From an uncultured Eubacteriales bacterium (GTDB taxonomy: Bacteria; Bacillota; Clostridia; Oscillospirales; Acutalibacteraceae), in NCBI GenBank assembly GCA_900316555.1, contig ONDL01000011.1, positions 1-54,844 of the forward strand: 54,844 bases of DNA, given 5' to 3'. Of this stretch, positions 7,358 through 16,055 are shown piece after piece (positions within the stretch are counted from its first letter, which is position 1; every line of letters begins with the position of its first letter). The notes under the pieces are model-generated. The model was not told the DNA's origin, made no database searches, and saw only the letters and a program-made list of their open reading frames with translations. The position numbers and the translations under genes were made by a program.

Positions 7358-8107
7358 TCAGACATTTTGTTTCAGATAATCCGCCCAGATACCGCAGGCT
7401 TCGTCGGTAAAGTGGATACCCTGAGCTTCCTCGTCGCCGCAGTATTCGGCGCGCAGATATCCGTTTTCGTCAGCCATAACACTGTAGATATCGAGGTACT
7501 TATAGCCTTCCTCTTTGCAGAACGCCTGCAGCTTTTCGTTGAAGGCGCGGACGTGGGTGTTGCTCAGGTCGTCATATTCATGACCTTCGAGGATAGGAGT
7601 CACAGACTGGAGATATATCAGCGCTCCGTCGGACTTCGACTTGAGCTTCCCGATAAGATTGCGTGCGCTTTCCATCGCGCCGTCAGTCCCGTAATTACCG
7701 ATGTCATTCATGCCGAGCATGACAAAGACCTTTTTCGCTCCCGTCAGCTTGACACAGTCCTCGACGAGCTGAACACTTCCCTTATAATAAGGGTGGACGG
7801 CGTCCTCTCTGTCGATATCCCAGAGCGCGCTCTCAAAGCCCAGACTGCCCGCGCAGAAAAACTGTGCGCTGCCGAGAGCCTCGGGGTGTTCGTCGCAGTA
7901 GTAATTGAGCTTGAGGGTGACGCTGTCGCCGACAAATACCGCGTCGTCGAACCATTTGGCGTCAACGGGAGCCTTGACATCGTCGTAGCCGAGCTTTGAT
8001 GCTTCGGTCACAGCTGCGGTTTCCGCCTCAGACGAGCTTTCGCCGCCCGAACAGCTTGTGCATAAAAGCAATGCTCCTGCGAGCATGGCAGTCAGTATCT
8101 TTTTCAT
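7358..8107 (-). CDS. SGNH/GDSL-type esterase lipoprotein
   Basis: About 249 residues. The start ATG at 8107 gives MKKILTAML and a lipobox LLCTSC, so the protein is lipid-anchored outside. The SGNH blocks are visible: FVGDSVTL (catalytic Ser) near residue 60, VMLGMNDIG with the block-III Asn, and a C-terminal GIHFTDEACGIW with a His and an acidic partner. It probably removes acyl groups from an extracellular glycan or lipid; the substrate is unknown. It is divergent from the pyridoxal kinase gene and cotranscribed with the DUF4358 gene. Confidence 0.85.
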   Translation of the reverse strand: MKKILTAMLAGALLLCTSCSGGESSSEAETAAVTEASKLGYDDVKAPVDAKWFDDAVFVGDSVTLKLNYYCDEHPEALGSAQFFCAGSLGFESALWDIDREDAVHPYYKGSVQLVEDCVKLTGAKKVFVMLGMNDIGNYGTDGAMESARNLIGKLKSKSDGALIYLQSVTPILEGHEYDDLSNTHVRAFNEKLQAFCKEEGYKYLDIYSVMADENGYLRAEYCGDEEAQGIHFTDEACGIWADYLKQNV

Positions 8108-8135
8108 AATGCCCACACCTTTCACCTTTTTCGTC

Positions 8136-8164
8136 ATTATACCACACTTTCGGCAGGAAGTAAA
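8136..8164 (-). promoter_or_regulatory. Promoter of the SGNH-DUF4358 operon
   Basis: Minus strand: -35 TTTACT, 17-base spacer, -10 TATAAT with TGG immediately before it (extended -10). Confidence 0.75.
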
Positions 8165-8223
8165 TAATTTTGTGGCTCGTATTATTTTCATCTGTACTCT
8201 AACTTTTTGTAATAATTGTACGT

Positions 8224-8251
8224 TTGACAAAGTACAGTTATCTGATATAAT
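8224..8251 (+). promoter_or_regulatory. Promoter of the pyridoxal kinase gene
   Basis: -35 TTGACA, 16-base spacer, -10 TATAAT preceded by TGA. The -10 ends about 31 bases before the ATG. Confidence 0.85.
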
Positions 8252-8282
8252 CATGGCGACAATACAGACAGGAGGAACCACT

Positions 8283-9113
8283 ATGAAAAGAATTGTCACT
8301 ATTCAGGACATTTCCTGCGTCGGCAAGTGCTCTCTGACGGTTGCGCTTCCGATCATTTCCGCTACTGGAGTTGAGGCGGCGATCATTCCAACCGCAGTAC
8401 TCTCGACCCACACAATGTTCAAGAACTTTACCTGCAAGGATCTGGACGACCAGATTTTACCTATAGCCGAGCACTGGAAAAACGAGGGCATCACCTTTGA
8501 TGCGTTCTACACGGGATACCTCGCTTCCGCTCAGCAGATCGCAAAGGTCATCAAGCTGATCGACGACCTCAAGACCGAGGGCAACCTCGTTATCATCGAC
8601 CCAGCTATGGCTGACAACGGCAAGCTCTACCCCGCCTTTGACGAGGATTTCCCCAAGGAGATGGCTAAGCTCTGCGCAAAGGCTGACATCGTGCTTCCCA
8701 ACATCACAGAGGCATGCTACCTGACAGGCACTCCCTACCGCGAGGAATACGACGAGGAGTTCATCAAGGGCGTTGTTGAAAAGCTCGCTTCTCAGGGTGC
8801 CAAAAAGGTCGTTCTGACAGGCGCGCGCTTCGACGGTCACTACGGCGTTCTGCTCTATGACAGCGAAACAAAAACCTATTACAATTACAATCAGGAGCAT
8901 ATCGACGCGGCTTATCATGGCACCGGCGATATCTTCAGCTCGGCGTTCACAGGCTCGCTTGTCCGCGGCAAATCTATCGAGGACAGCATCAGAATCGCTG
9001 CCGAGTATACCGCGCGCTGCATCAGAATCACAAAGGATACTCCCGGCTCAAGCTGGTACGGCGTTGATTTTGAGCGCGCTATCCCCTATCTTATCGAATT
9101 GCTCGAAGGCTAA
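8283..9113 (+). CDS. pdxY: Pyridoxamine/pyridoxal kinase
   Basis: A 276-residue ribokinase-fold enzyme that phosphorylates pyridoxal, pyridoxine or pyridoxamine to feed the PLP pool. It opens with VTIQDISCVGKCSLTVALP, the typical N-terminus of this group in Firmicutes. It has substrate-loop residues near YTGYL, the NITEACYLTG segment and the anion-hole motif HGTGDIFSSA with catalytic Asp near residue 218. AGGAGG lies just upstream of ATG 8283. The gene is monocistronic, with its own promoter and terminator. The symbol pdxY is by similarity; a pdxK label is equally possible. Confidence 0.9.
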   Translation: MKRIVTIQDISCVGKCSLTVALPIISATGVEAAIIPTAVLSTHTMFKNFTCKDLDDQILPIAEHWKNEGITFDAFYTGYLASAQQIAKVIKLIDDLKTEGNLVIIDPAMADNGKLYPAFDEDFPKEMAKLCAKADIVLPNITEACYLTGTPYREEYDEEFIKGVVEKLASQGAKKVVLTGARFDGHYGVLLYDSETKTYYNYNQEHIDAAYHGTGDIFSSAFTGSLVRGKSIEDSIRIAAEYTARCIRITKDTPGSSWYGVDFERAIPYLIELLEG

Positions 9114-9119
9114 AAATAT

Positions 9120-9154
9120 CGGAGAGGTTGATTTCTCAGCCTCTCCGCTTTTTT
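9120..9154 (+). terminator. Terminator of the pyridoxal kinase gene
   Basis: CGGAGAGG pairs with CCTCTCCG across a 12-base loop, followed by CTTTTTT. Confidence 0.9.
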
Positions 9155-9166
9155 ATTATATTGGAC

Positions 9167-10447
9167 TTATCTTCCGCGGAAGCCGCCGCCTTGCATTCCG
9201 CCCATGCCGCCGCCCATCATCTGGTTGGTGATGGTGGTGGTTTCACTGCCGTTTACGATCATCGTGCCGCCTGTGTAATTCGCCTGACCGTCGTAATCGA
9301 AGGGTGACTGCGCGGTGATGTTGAGTGTGCCGCCGTTGATATAGAGGTCGCCGTTGGAGTCGATAGCGTCTGTGTCGCCCTGACCCATCGAGATCGTGAT
9401 ATCGCCGCCGTTGATCTCGACTGTTACGGAGTACGCGCTTGACTTGTTCGCGCCGTTGATGCCGTCGTCGCTCGAGGAAATATTGATCGTGCCGCCGTTT
9501 ATCTGAACAAAGGTGCCTTCGATTCCCTCGGCAGCGGTGATGTTGAGTGTGCCGCCGTCGATCTGAGCAATGGTTGTCGCCTGGATTCCGTCGCTGCCCG
9601 CGTTAAGGTCGAGTGTGCCGCCGCAGATGTAGACATAGCCTGTGCTGTTGTCCTCGTCGTTCTCGGCGTGGATAGCGTCCTTCGATGTCTTGATCGTGAT
9701 ATTGCCGTCCGCGATCGCGATGGAGTCGTTCGCTTCGATTCCGTCTGACTGACAGTTGATAACGATAGTGCCGCCCGTAATCTTGAGGTCGTCCTTACAG
9801 CTTATGCCGTTGTCGGTCGAGCTGATGTTGAGAGTGCCCTGACCGTTGAGCACGAGGTCGTCCTTTGAGAAGATGACCGCGTCGGTGTTGGTTGTGCCGT
9901 CGGCGGTGAAGGTGCTTGTTGCGGAAAGGGTATTGTCGCTCGAGGTGGTGGTGACAAATACCTTGTCGGCGTTCTTAACATAGATACAGGGTGAGCTTGT
10001 GTTGGTGATTGAAACGCCGTCAAGTACTATCTGCACCTTGTCCTCGTCGCCCGCGTCAACGGTGATCGTGACGTTTGATGCGCTGCCGCTGATCACGTAC
10101 ACGCCCTCGGAGGTGATGCTGATGTTCTGACCGTCGCTGACGGTGCAGTACTTCGCGTCAGTGAGGTCGGCGGTCTGGGTGAGGTCGCGGTTGGTGAACA
10201 TCTCGCCCGCGTCGATCATGCCGTTCGAGGTGGTATACGCCGTGGTGATGATCGATTCTGTCTGCTTTGACTGCTTCTGACTTTCGGTTGCCGCTTCGGT
10301 TGACGTCTGTGTCGTTGATTCTTTGGCAACGCCCGCGGCGGAAGTGACTGCCGAGGATTCGGCGGTGCCGGTTCCGTTGATATTGCAGGCTGCAAGCGAA
10401 CCCGCGAGGATCGCGATTATGAATAATGCTGTAAACTTCTTTAACAT
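9167..10447 (-). CDS. Carbohydrate-binding beta-helix lipoprotein (Cthe_2159-like)
   Basis: A 426-residue protein with lipobox LAACN and a Ser/Thr-rich linker to about residue 75. From there to the end are right-handed beta-helix rungs built on short repeats such as INGGTLNI, SDGIEANDSI and DDGINGANKS. This matches the carbohydrate-binding family (formerly DUF4353) typified by C. thermocellum Cthe_2159, which binds polygalacturonate and cellulose and needs calcium. The acidic turns (SDGIxA) fit calcium sites. The tail is glycine- and methionine-rich (GGGMGGMQGGG). Likely role: surface binding of plant or mucin polysaccharide. Confidence 0.85.
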   Translation of the reverse strand: MLKKFTALFIIAILAGSLAACNINGTGTAESSAVTSAAGVAKESTTQTSTEAATESQKQSKQTESIITTAYTTSNGMIDAGEMFTNRDLTQTADLTDAKYCTVSDGQNISITSEGVYVISGSASNVTITVDAGDEDKVQIVLDGVSITNTSSPCIYVKNADKVFVTTTSSDNTLSATSTFTADGTTNTDAVIFSKDDLVLNGQGTLNISSTDNGISCKDDLKITGGTIVINCQSDGIEANDSIAIADGNITIKTSKDAIHAENDEDNSTGYVYICGGTLDLNAGSDGIQATTIAQIDGGTLNITAAEGIEGTFVQINGGTINISSSDDGINGANKSSAYSVTVEINGGDITISMGQGDTDAIDSNGDLYINGGTLNITAQSPFDYDGQANYTGGTMIVNGSETTTITNQMMGGGMGGMQGGGFRGR

Positions 10448-10547
10448 AGTGATATCTCCTTTCGGGATTTAATTTCAGTAGCTTTCCTTACTGTAATTAG
10501 AAGTATACACGAGTTTGCTTAAACCAACCTTAAATAAAAAAAGTATT

Positions 10548-10584
10548 TTAAAAAAATTTCGCACCGCGATTTCTCACGGTGCGA
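10548..10584 (-). terminator. Terminator of the FN3 protein operon
   Basis: TCGCACCG and CGGTGCGA form an 8-bp stem with a 10-base loop. In the minus direction AAATTTTTTT follows. Confidence 0.88.
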
Positions 10585-10597
10585 TTTGTTATTTTAG

Positions 10598-13516
10598 TTA
10601 ACTCCAGACAGCCTTGCCGTCCTTGAAGGTAAGCTCGTATTTGTACTGCGCGACAGTGCCCCAGTAGTGGCTCCTCATCATATACGCGGTATACGCGGGA
10701 TTTCCGTAACGCGGAAGCTGAGCGTCGACGTCACAGATGTACCATGTGCCGTTTACGAGAACCTCCGTCCAGCCGTGCGGACTTCCGTTGCTGGTTCTTC
10801 CTATGCACATACGCGTGCGGTAACCCGCGATTTTGGCAAGACAGGCGTAGCATGCCGCGTAGCGGTAGCAGTTGCCCTTCTCTTTTTTGAACATATCTAT
10901 CGCCAAAGGCGCTACGTCGCTCGCGTACTTGGGGTGGTCGTAGCTGCGGCTGTACGGGAAATGCGTCGCCATGTACTGGAATGCGTACTTGAAGCGTTCC
11001 TTGCGGGTGCTTCCGCTGCACTTTTCCATCATGAACTTGGCGGCGAGCTTTATCTCCTCGCTCTCAATACATACTCCGTTTTCGTCGGCGTAGGTATAGC
11101 CCTCGGAAGCGGAACCGACGATCGCGTCCTTCTCGATCTGACCCTTTTCATTATAATAATAGGTCTTGCCGCCGATCTTCTGGTAGCCGCTTCTGAAATA
11201 GCCGTTGTCAAAGTAATAGGTGTTGCCGTTTACCTTAACTGTGCCGTTTGCGACCTTTCCGTCGATGTAATACTTCGTGTCGTCAATATACGAGGTGATC
11301 AGGCTGCCCTTATCGTCCATACAGCGGAGGGTGTAGGTGTAGAGGTTGCCTGCCTTAGCGGTGGTATCGGCAAACTCGGTGCCCTCAACGGAGTCGGAAA
11401 GTCTGCTCCAGCCGCTTTCGGGAGTTTTTCTGTAAAGGCGGTAGAAATTCACTCCGTCGACCGCGTTCCACTTTACAAGATTTCCTTTTTCAGCCTTTGT
11501 AACGCTGCCGATCGCGGGCGGCGCCATGAAGGTGTGGGTAAAGCCCTCCCTGTCGTATGCGCTGACGAAATCTCCGTCGCCGTCAAGACAGCGGACGGTA
11601 TAGGTGAAGGTGTCGTTATTCTTCAGCTTTCCGTGGACAAAGTAGGTATCGGTCGTATTGCCGAGACCCTTCCAGCCGTCATTCTTATCGTAATAGAATA
11701 CGCGGTACTTCGACGCGCCCTTGCAGGCGTTCCAGTAAAGAATGACCGAATCAAAGCCGTTCTCCGCCGAGGTGATCTTCGGCATTGAAACATAGTAAAT
11801 CGACTTGCCGTCGTTGAAATAGCTCGTTTCTCTGCTGCTGTCGGCGGTGATGCAGCGTACGGTATAGCCGTAGGTCATACCGGAAGCGGCGGTCTTGTCA
11901 ACATAAGAAGCGTCGGTGGTTTCGCCAATACGCGCCCAGCCGTGAGAGCTGTCTCTGCGGTAAACTCTGTAGCGGACAGCGGAAGCATTTTTGTTCCACC
12001 TGACCTCTACGCCCTCTGCGGTGCGGTTGAGCTCAGAGATAACAGGCGGCGCAAGGTAGGTGTTCTTCCAGCCGTCGCCGTTGTAGTCACTGATGAAATC
12101 GCCGTTGCTGTCGAGGCAGCGGACGGTATAGGTGAATGTGCTGCCGTTTCTCAGACCTGAGTGAGTAAACGAGGTTGAATTCGTGTTTCCGAGACCCTTC
12201 CAACCGTTCGCCGCGTCATAATAGAACACGCGGTACTTCGACGCGCCGCTGCATGCCTTCCAGTAAATCTCGGTGCTGCCGCTGCGGTTGACGATTTCGG
12301 TCACAACGGGAGTTGCGACATAATATATTGACCTGCCGTCGTTGAAATAGCTCGTTTCTCTGCTGCCGTCGGCGGTGATCGCCCTGACGGTGTAGCTGTA
12401 GCGGTTGCCCGAAGCGGCGGTCTTGTCGACCCATGCTGCGTCGGCGGTATCGCCTATACGCGCCCAGCCGTGAGAGCTGTCCCTGCGGTAAACTCTGTAG
12501 CGGACAGCGCCCGCGAGCTTGTTCCACTTGACCTCAACGCCGTTCTCTGTGCTCTTAAGGCTTGAGATAACAGGCGGCGCAAGGTAGGTATTCGTCCAGC
12601 CTGCGGCGTTGTAGGCGCTGATGAAATCTCCGTCGTCGTCAAGACAGCGGACGGTATAGGTGGTCGGGACATTGTTCCTGAGACCGCTGTGACTAAAGCG
12701 CGTCGACGAGGTGTTGCCCAGACCGCGCCATGTGCCGTTGTCGAGCCAGAATACCCTGTACTGCGATGCGCCCTTGCAGGCGTTCCAGTAGATATCGGCG
12801 CTGCCGTCGCGGTTGACTATCTCGGTGACCCTTGGCGCCGCGACATAATAGATCGATTTGCCCGGGTTGAAATACGTCGTCTCGCGGCTGCCGTCGGCGG
12901 TGATCGCTCTGACTGTGTAGCTGTAGCGCGTGCCCGAAGCGGCTGTCTTGTCAATAAAGGTTGTCTCGGCCGTGTCGCCGATACGCGCCCAGCCGTGGTT
13001 GTCGTCCATGCGGTATACGCGGTACTTCTTCTCGCCCTTGAGAGCGTTCCAGCTTATGCTGACTCCGCTGTCGGTGCTGTAAAGCTCGCTGATAACGGGC
13101 GGCGCCATGAAGGTGTGCGACCAGCCGTCGCGGTTGTAATCGCTGATGAAGTCGCCGCTGCTGTTGAGCGCTCTGACGGTGAAGGTGTAGGCGGTCCCGT
13201 TCTTGAGGTTTTCGTACTCCATATTGAGCGAAGTCGTAGTCGCGATGCCGTGCCAGCCGTCCGCGCCGAGGTAGAAGAGTCCGTAGCGCGCGGCTCCGCT
13301 GTACGCCTTCCAGTAAACGCGGATACCTGTCGCGGTGTTCTCAAAGTCCGAAACCACGGGGTAATTCGCGCTGACCTCGTCGTCCGCAGCAAAAGCCGCG
13401 GCCTCCTCTGTCTCCGCCGCACCTGCAAAATCGGCGTTCTCAGCGGCTAAGGCTGAAACCGACAATCCGCAGAGCAGGATTCCCGCAGACAGAAGTGAAA
13501 TGATCTGTTTTTTCAT
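10598..13516 (-). CDS. Secreted fibronectin-III repeat protein with transglutaminase-like domain
   Basis: A 972-residue protein with an N-terminal signal peptide (cleavage near ALAAEN). About eight fibronectin-III-like units of 85-95 residues follow (residues about 45-765), alternating between two sequence types, so the real repeat is a pair. Next come short aromatic cell-wall-binding-type repeats (YYFDNGYFRSGYQKIGG). The C-terminal transglutaminase-like domain has a candidate triad Cys883 (KGNCYR), His914 (PHGWTE) and Asp929 (CDVD). The domain could crosslink, or cleave as a protease or amidase; which is not clear. It lies 37 bases after the FN3-NlpC-like gene and probably shares its transcript. 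Confidence 0.85.
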   Translation of the reverse strand: MKKQIISLLSAGILLCGLSVSALAAENADFAGAAETEEAAAFAADDEVSANYPVVSDFENTATGIRVYWKAYSGAARYGLFYLGADGWHGIATTTSLNMEYENLKNGTAYTFTVRALNSSGDFISDYNRDGWSHTFMAPPVISELYSTDSGVSISWNALKGEKKYRVYRMDDNHGWARIGDTAETTFIDKTAASGTRYSYTVRAITADGSRETTYFNPGKSIYYVAAPRVTEIVNRDGSADIYWNACKGASQYRVFWLDNGTWRGLGNTSSTRFSHSGLRNNVPTTYTVRCLDDDGDFISAYNAAGWTNTYLAPPVISSLKSTENGVEVKWNKLAGAVRYRVYRRDSSHGWARIGDTADAAWVDKTAASGNRYSYTVRAITADGSRETSYFNDGRSIYYVATPVVTEIVNRSGSTEIYWKACSGASKYRVFYYDAANGWKGLGNTNSTSFTHSGLRNGSTFTYTVRCLDSNGDFISDYNGDGWKNTYLAPPVISELNRTAEGVEVRWNKNASAVRYRVYRRDSSHGWARIGETTDASYVDKTAASGMTYGYTVRCITADSSRETSYFNDGKSIYYVSMPKITSAENGFDSVILYWNACKGASKYRVFYYDKNDGWKGLGNTTDTYFVHGKLKNNDTFTYTVRCLDGDGDFVSAYDREGFTHTFMAPPAIGSVTKAEKGNLVKWNAVDGVNFYRLYRKTPESGWSRLSDSVEGTEFADTTAKAGNLYTYTLRCMDDKGSLITSYIDDTKYYIDGKVANGTVKVNGNTYYFDNGYFRSGYQKIGGKTYYYNEKGQIEKDAIVGSASEGYTYADENGVCIESEEIKLAAKFMMEKCSGSTRKERFKYAFQYMATHFPYSRSYDHPKYASDVAPLAIDMFKKEKGNCYRYAACYACLAKIAGYRTRMCIGRTSNGSPHGWTEVLVNGTWYICDVDAQLPRYGNPAYTAYMMRSHYWGTVAQYKYELTFKDGKAVWS

Positions 13517-13520
13517 GAAT
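11100..13520 (-). repeat. Tandem 525-528 bp coding repeats (paired FN3 units)
   Basis: The same DNA phrase (starting CGCGCCCAGCCG on the plus strand) recurs at about 11931, 12459 and 12984, spacings of 528 and 525 bases (176 and 175 codons). Long parts of each copy are nearly identical at DNA level, so the copy number could change by recombination or be mis-assembled. Confidence 0.75.
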
Positions 13521-13553
13521 ATTTGCCTCCGAAAAGTGTATTTGCATAGTCAA

Positions 13554-15740
13554 TTACTTGACAAATTTAATACTTGTACCCTCAGCGTTGAATGAACTGA
13601 TATAGTTATCGTGCTCGCCTACGCAGCGAACCGTGTAGGTGTAGGTGTTGCCTGCCTTGACGTCGGAATCGAGCATTGTGACCGAAGATGTGCTGCCCAA
13701 GCCCTTCCATGTACCGTTTGAGCGGTAGAATACGCGGTAATTTGAAGCGCCCTCTACCATGTCCCAGGTGATCTGAACGCCCTTTGAGGTGTTTTCAAGA
13801 CGCGTGATCTGCGGAGTGGCAACGCCCTCGTATTTGCAGCTGCTTCCGTCCTTGTTGTAGCCGCTGATCAGTCTGCCCTTGCCGTTGAGCGCGCGGATAG
13901 TGTAGGTATAGGTGCTGCACGCGGTGACAATATCGTCGACAAACTCTGTCGAGGCGGTTTCGCCGAGCCGTTTCCACTCGCCGTCCTTGCCCTTGTAGTA
14001 AAGCCTGTACTTTGACGCGCCCGCAACCGCGTTCCACTTGAGGCGGATTCCCTTGGCTTCGCTCGTCAGACTGACAAACTGCGGAGTTTCAACGCCCGTG
14101 TAGGTGTATCTCCAGCCGTTCTTATTATAATCGCTGGTGAAATCTCCGTCTTTGTCAACGCAGCGGATAGTATAGGTATAGCTGTTGCCCGCCGTGACGA
14201 TCTCGTCGGTGAAGGTGGTTGAAGCGGTCTCGCCGAAGCGCGTCCAGCCGCCGCCTGAGTTCTTGTAGTAAACTCTGTACTTTTCCGCGCCCGGAACAGC
14301 GTTCCAGCTCAGCTTTACACCCTCAGCGCTGCTCTCAAAGCCTGTAAGCTGCGGTGTCGCGAGTCCCTGATGGGTATGCTTCCAGCCTGCGCTGTTGAAG
14401 CTGCTGATGAAATCGCCGTCGTTGTCGACGCAGCGGATAGTATATGTATATGTAGTGCCGAAGTTTACGTCCGTGTCCAGATACGAGGTTGACGAGGTCT
14501 CAGCCATTCTCGTCCATTCTCCCTTGCGGTTCTTGTAGTACACACGGTACTTGTCCGCGTTCGGAACGGAGTTCCAGTTGAGCTTGACGCCCTTGGAGGT
14601 GCTGACAATATTAGTAAACGCGGGAGTCGCGACCTTCTTCGGAATCTTGAAGCCGTAAATACGGTAGCCCGTTGAGGTTCGCTTGCCCGAATCCTTGAAT
14701 TCGTAAATCGTGTTGTCCGCCTCAGCTCCCTTCGCGGGACTCCACTGAACGGCGTAATATGTATTTCTCGCGCTTACCTTTTTATGGTTCGAGTTGAAAT
14801 AGCCGAGGTTTGTCTGAGCCTTGCCGTTGACCCACAGCTCGGATATCGCAGGAGCCGACTGGGTTCTCAGATATCCCTTGCCGCTGCCGTCGAGCGCAAT
14901 GGTGCCGATTCGTTTATCCCACGCGTTCATATCAGAGGGATTTCTCCGCGCTGCCTCCGCCTCGCTCTTTGATGAAAAGACGCAGTACTTCGCGCCGAAC
15001 GCGCCTGCATGTGTACCTGTCGGATTGATCGCAAGCTCGATGTTATTGGGCTGCGTTACCTTGGCGACCCACATTCCGAGGAAATCACCCGGAGCGTCGA
15101 TCCTGCCGTAGCTGTTAGGACCTGCGGAATGCCAGTAGCGGTCATGGTCGGAGCTTTCTCCGTAGAAAATAGCGTTGTGGTTATCCTTTGTGCCGTACAT
15201 CCAGAGCAGGTCGCCCTTCTCGAGAATGCCCGAGGCGAGCGCCTCTTCCTTTGTGCGGAAATATATACGGTATACGCCGAGGTTCGCCCATGTGGGAGTG
15301 ACCGAGCCCATGATCGGGAGCGAGTTGATCTGTGAGCGTGACGCGCCCGAATTCACGGCGGATTTGTAGAGCACGTGCCAGACAAAGCCCGTGCAGTTAA
15401 GCGCCGGTGTGCCCGGAGAGTCGTAATAGCCGTAGGCGCCTGCGCAGTCACCGTTCGGATTGCGGTGGTCGTAGCCAACATAGCGCGTTCCGATATAGTA
15501 ATTAGGATTGGGGCTGTCAGCGTCGTGGTCGTCCATCCATTTCATATAGGTATCGTAATCTATGCCGAACGCCTCGAGAAAGGTACGGTAGCCCGCGACG
15601 GAACCTCCGCCGTAATTCGTGCCGTTCCAGCTTGCAGCGTCCGCCTTCACGGAACCGATATTCGTTCCCGCAAAGAATACGGTAATAAGAGTAATTGCCG
15701 CGAGAAAAACAGAAAGACTTCTTTTCGCGTGTTTTTTCAT
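13554..15740 (-). CDS. Secreted NlpC/P60-like protein with four fibronectin-III repeats
   Basis: A 728-residue exported protein with a clear signal peptide (VKADAAS). The N-terminal 220 residues resemble a papain-like NlpC/P60 or CHAP-type hydrolase, with candidate nucleophile Cys116 (ALNCTGFVWH), His188 (DNHNAIF) and a third polar residue near His204. A GDLLWM strand lies between. It may cut peptidoglycan peptides. Four FN3-like units of about 90 residues fill residues about 365-728, each carrying a YRVYYK and TYTYTIRC core. These units resemble those of the protein downstream, so the pair probably arose by duplication. Confidence 0.8.
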   Translation of the reverse strand: MKKHAKRSLSVFLAAITLITVFFAGTNIGSVKADAASWNGTNYGGGSVAGYRTFLEAFGIDYDTYMKWMDDHDADSPNPNYYIGTRYVGYDHRNPNGDCAGAYGYYDSPGTPALNCTGFVWHVLYKSAVNSGASRSQINSLPIMGSVTPTWANLGVYRIYFRTKEEALASGILEKGDLLWMYGTKDNHNAIFYGESSDHDRYWHSAGPNSYGRIDAPGDFLGMWVAKVTQPNNIELAINPTGTHAGAFGAKYCVFSSKSEAEAARRNPSDMNAWDKRIGTIALDGSGKGYLRTQSAPAISELWVNGKAQTNLGYFNSNHKKVSARNTYYAVQWSPAKGAEADNTIYEFKDSGKRTSTGYRIYGFKIPKKVATPAFTNIVSTSKGVKLNWNSVPNADKYRVYYKNRKGEWTRMAETSSTSYLDTDVNFGTTYTYTIRCVDNDGDFISSFNSAGWKHTHQGLATPQLTGFESSAEGVKLSWNAVPGAEKYRVYYKNSGGGWTRFGETASTTFTDEIVTAGNSYTYTIRCVDKDGDFTSDYNKNGWRYTYTGVETPQFVSLTSEAKGIRLKWNAVAGASKYRLYYKGKDGEWKRLGETASTEFVDDIVTACSTYTYTIRALNGKGRLISGYNKDGSSCKYEGVATPQITRLENTSKGVQITWDMVEGASNYRVFYRSNGTWKGLGSTSSVTMLDSDVKAGNTYTYTVRCVGEHDNYISSFNAEGTSIKFVK

Positions 15741-15772
15741 TGTTGCACCGCCTCTTGTATATTTTCCTTCCT

Positions 15773-15801
15773 ATTATATCACAGTTTTTTCCAATTGACA
15801 A
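15773..15801 (-). promoter_or_regulatory. Promoter of the two FN3 protein genes
   Basis: Minus strand: -35 TTGTCA, 17-base spacer, -10 TATAAT in the context CTGTGATATAAT (extended -10). Confidence 0.85.
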
Positions 15802-15905
15802 CGGAAATTTGTGAAGAAATTGACAAAATCCGAAAGATTAATAAGCAATTTCAGTCATGATACTCGACGTATAACATGCATTTTTTGCTTTGTGAAAATT
15901 AATGG

Positions 15906-15934
15906 TTGCGAAATGCACACAACTGTGATATAAT
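15906..15934 (+). promoter_or_regulatory. Promoter of the large LRR-dockerin gene
   Basis: -35 TTGCGA, 17-base spacer, -10 TATAAT in the context AACTGTGATATAAT, the same phrase as in the divergent promoter. The expected transcript has a leader of about 115 bases. The 315-base gap between the two divergent genes holds these promoters and that leader. Confidence 0.8.
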
Positions 15935-15955
15935 ATAATTGCCAATTTTTTTGCT

Positions 15956-16024
15956 AATGGCGCTCATTTTTTAGCGCACATTCAGCTCCTTTCAGGACAG
16001 ACACGGGCGGCTTACCTGTCTGTC
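15956..16024 (+). promoter_or_regulatory. Structured 5' leader with two hairpins
   Basis: GCGCT/AGCGC with a T-rich loop (about 15960-15976), then an 8-bp stem GACAGACA (15996-16003) / TGTCTGTC (16017-16024). A normal AAAGGAGG ribosome-binding site follows at about 16040. It does not match a riboswitch class I know. Confidence 0.45.
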
Positions 16025-16055
16025 ACCTTAATTATCAATTAAAGGAGGAATCAAA

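Noticed and set aside
15996..16024. Intrinsic terminator in the LRR-dockerin leader
   Set aside because: The stem is not followed by a T-run on the plus strand.
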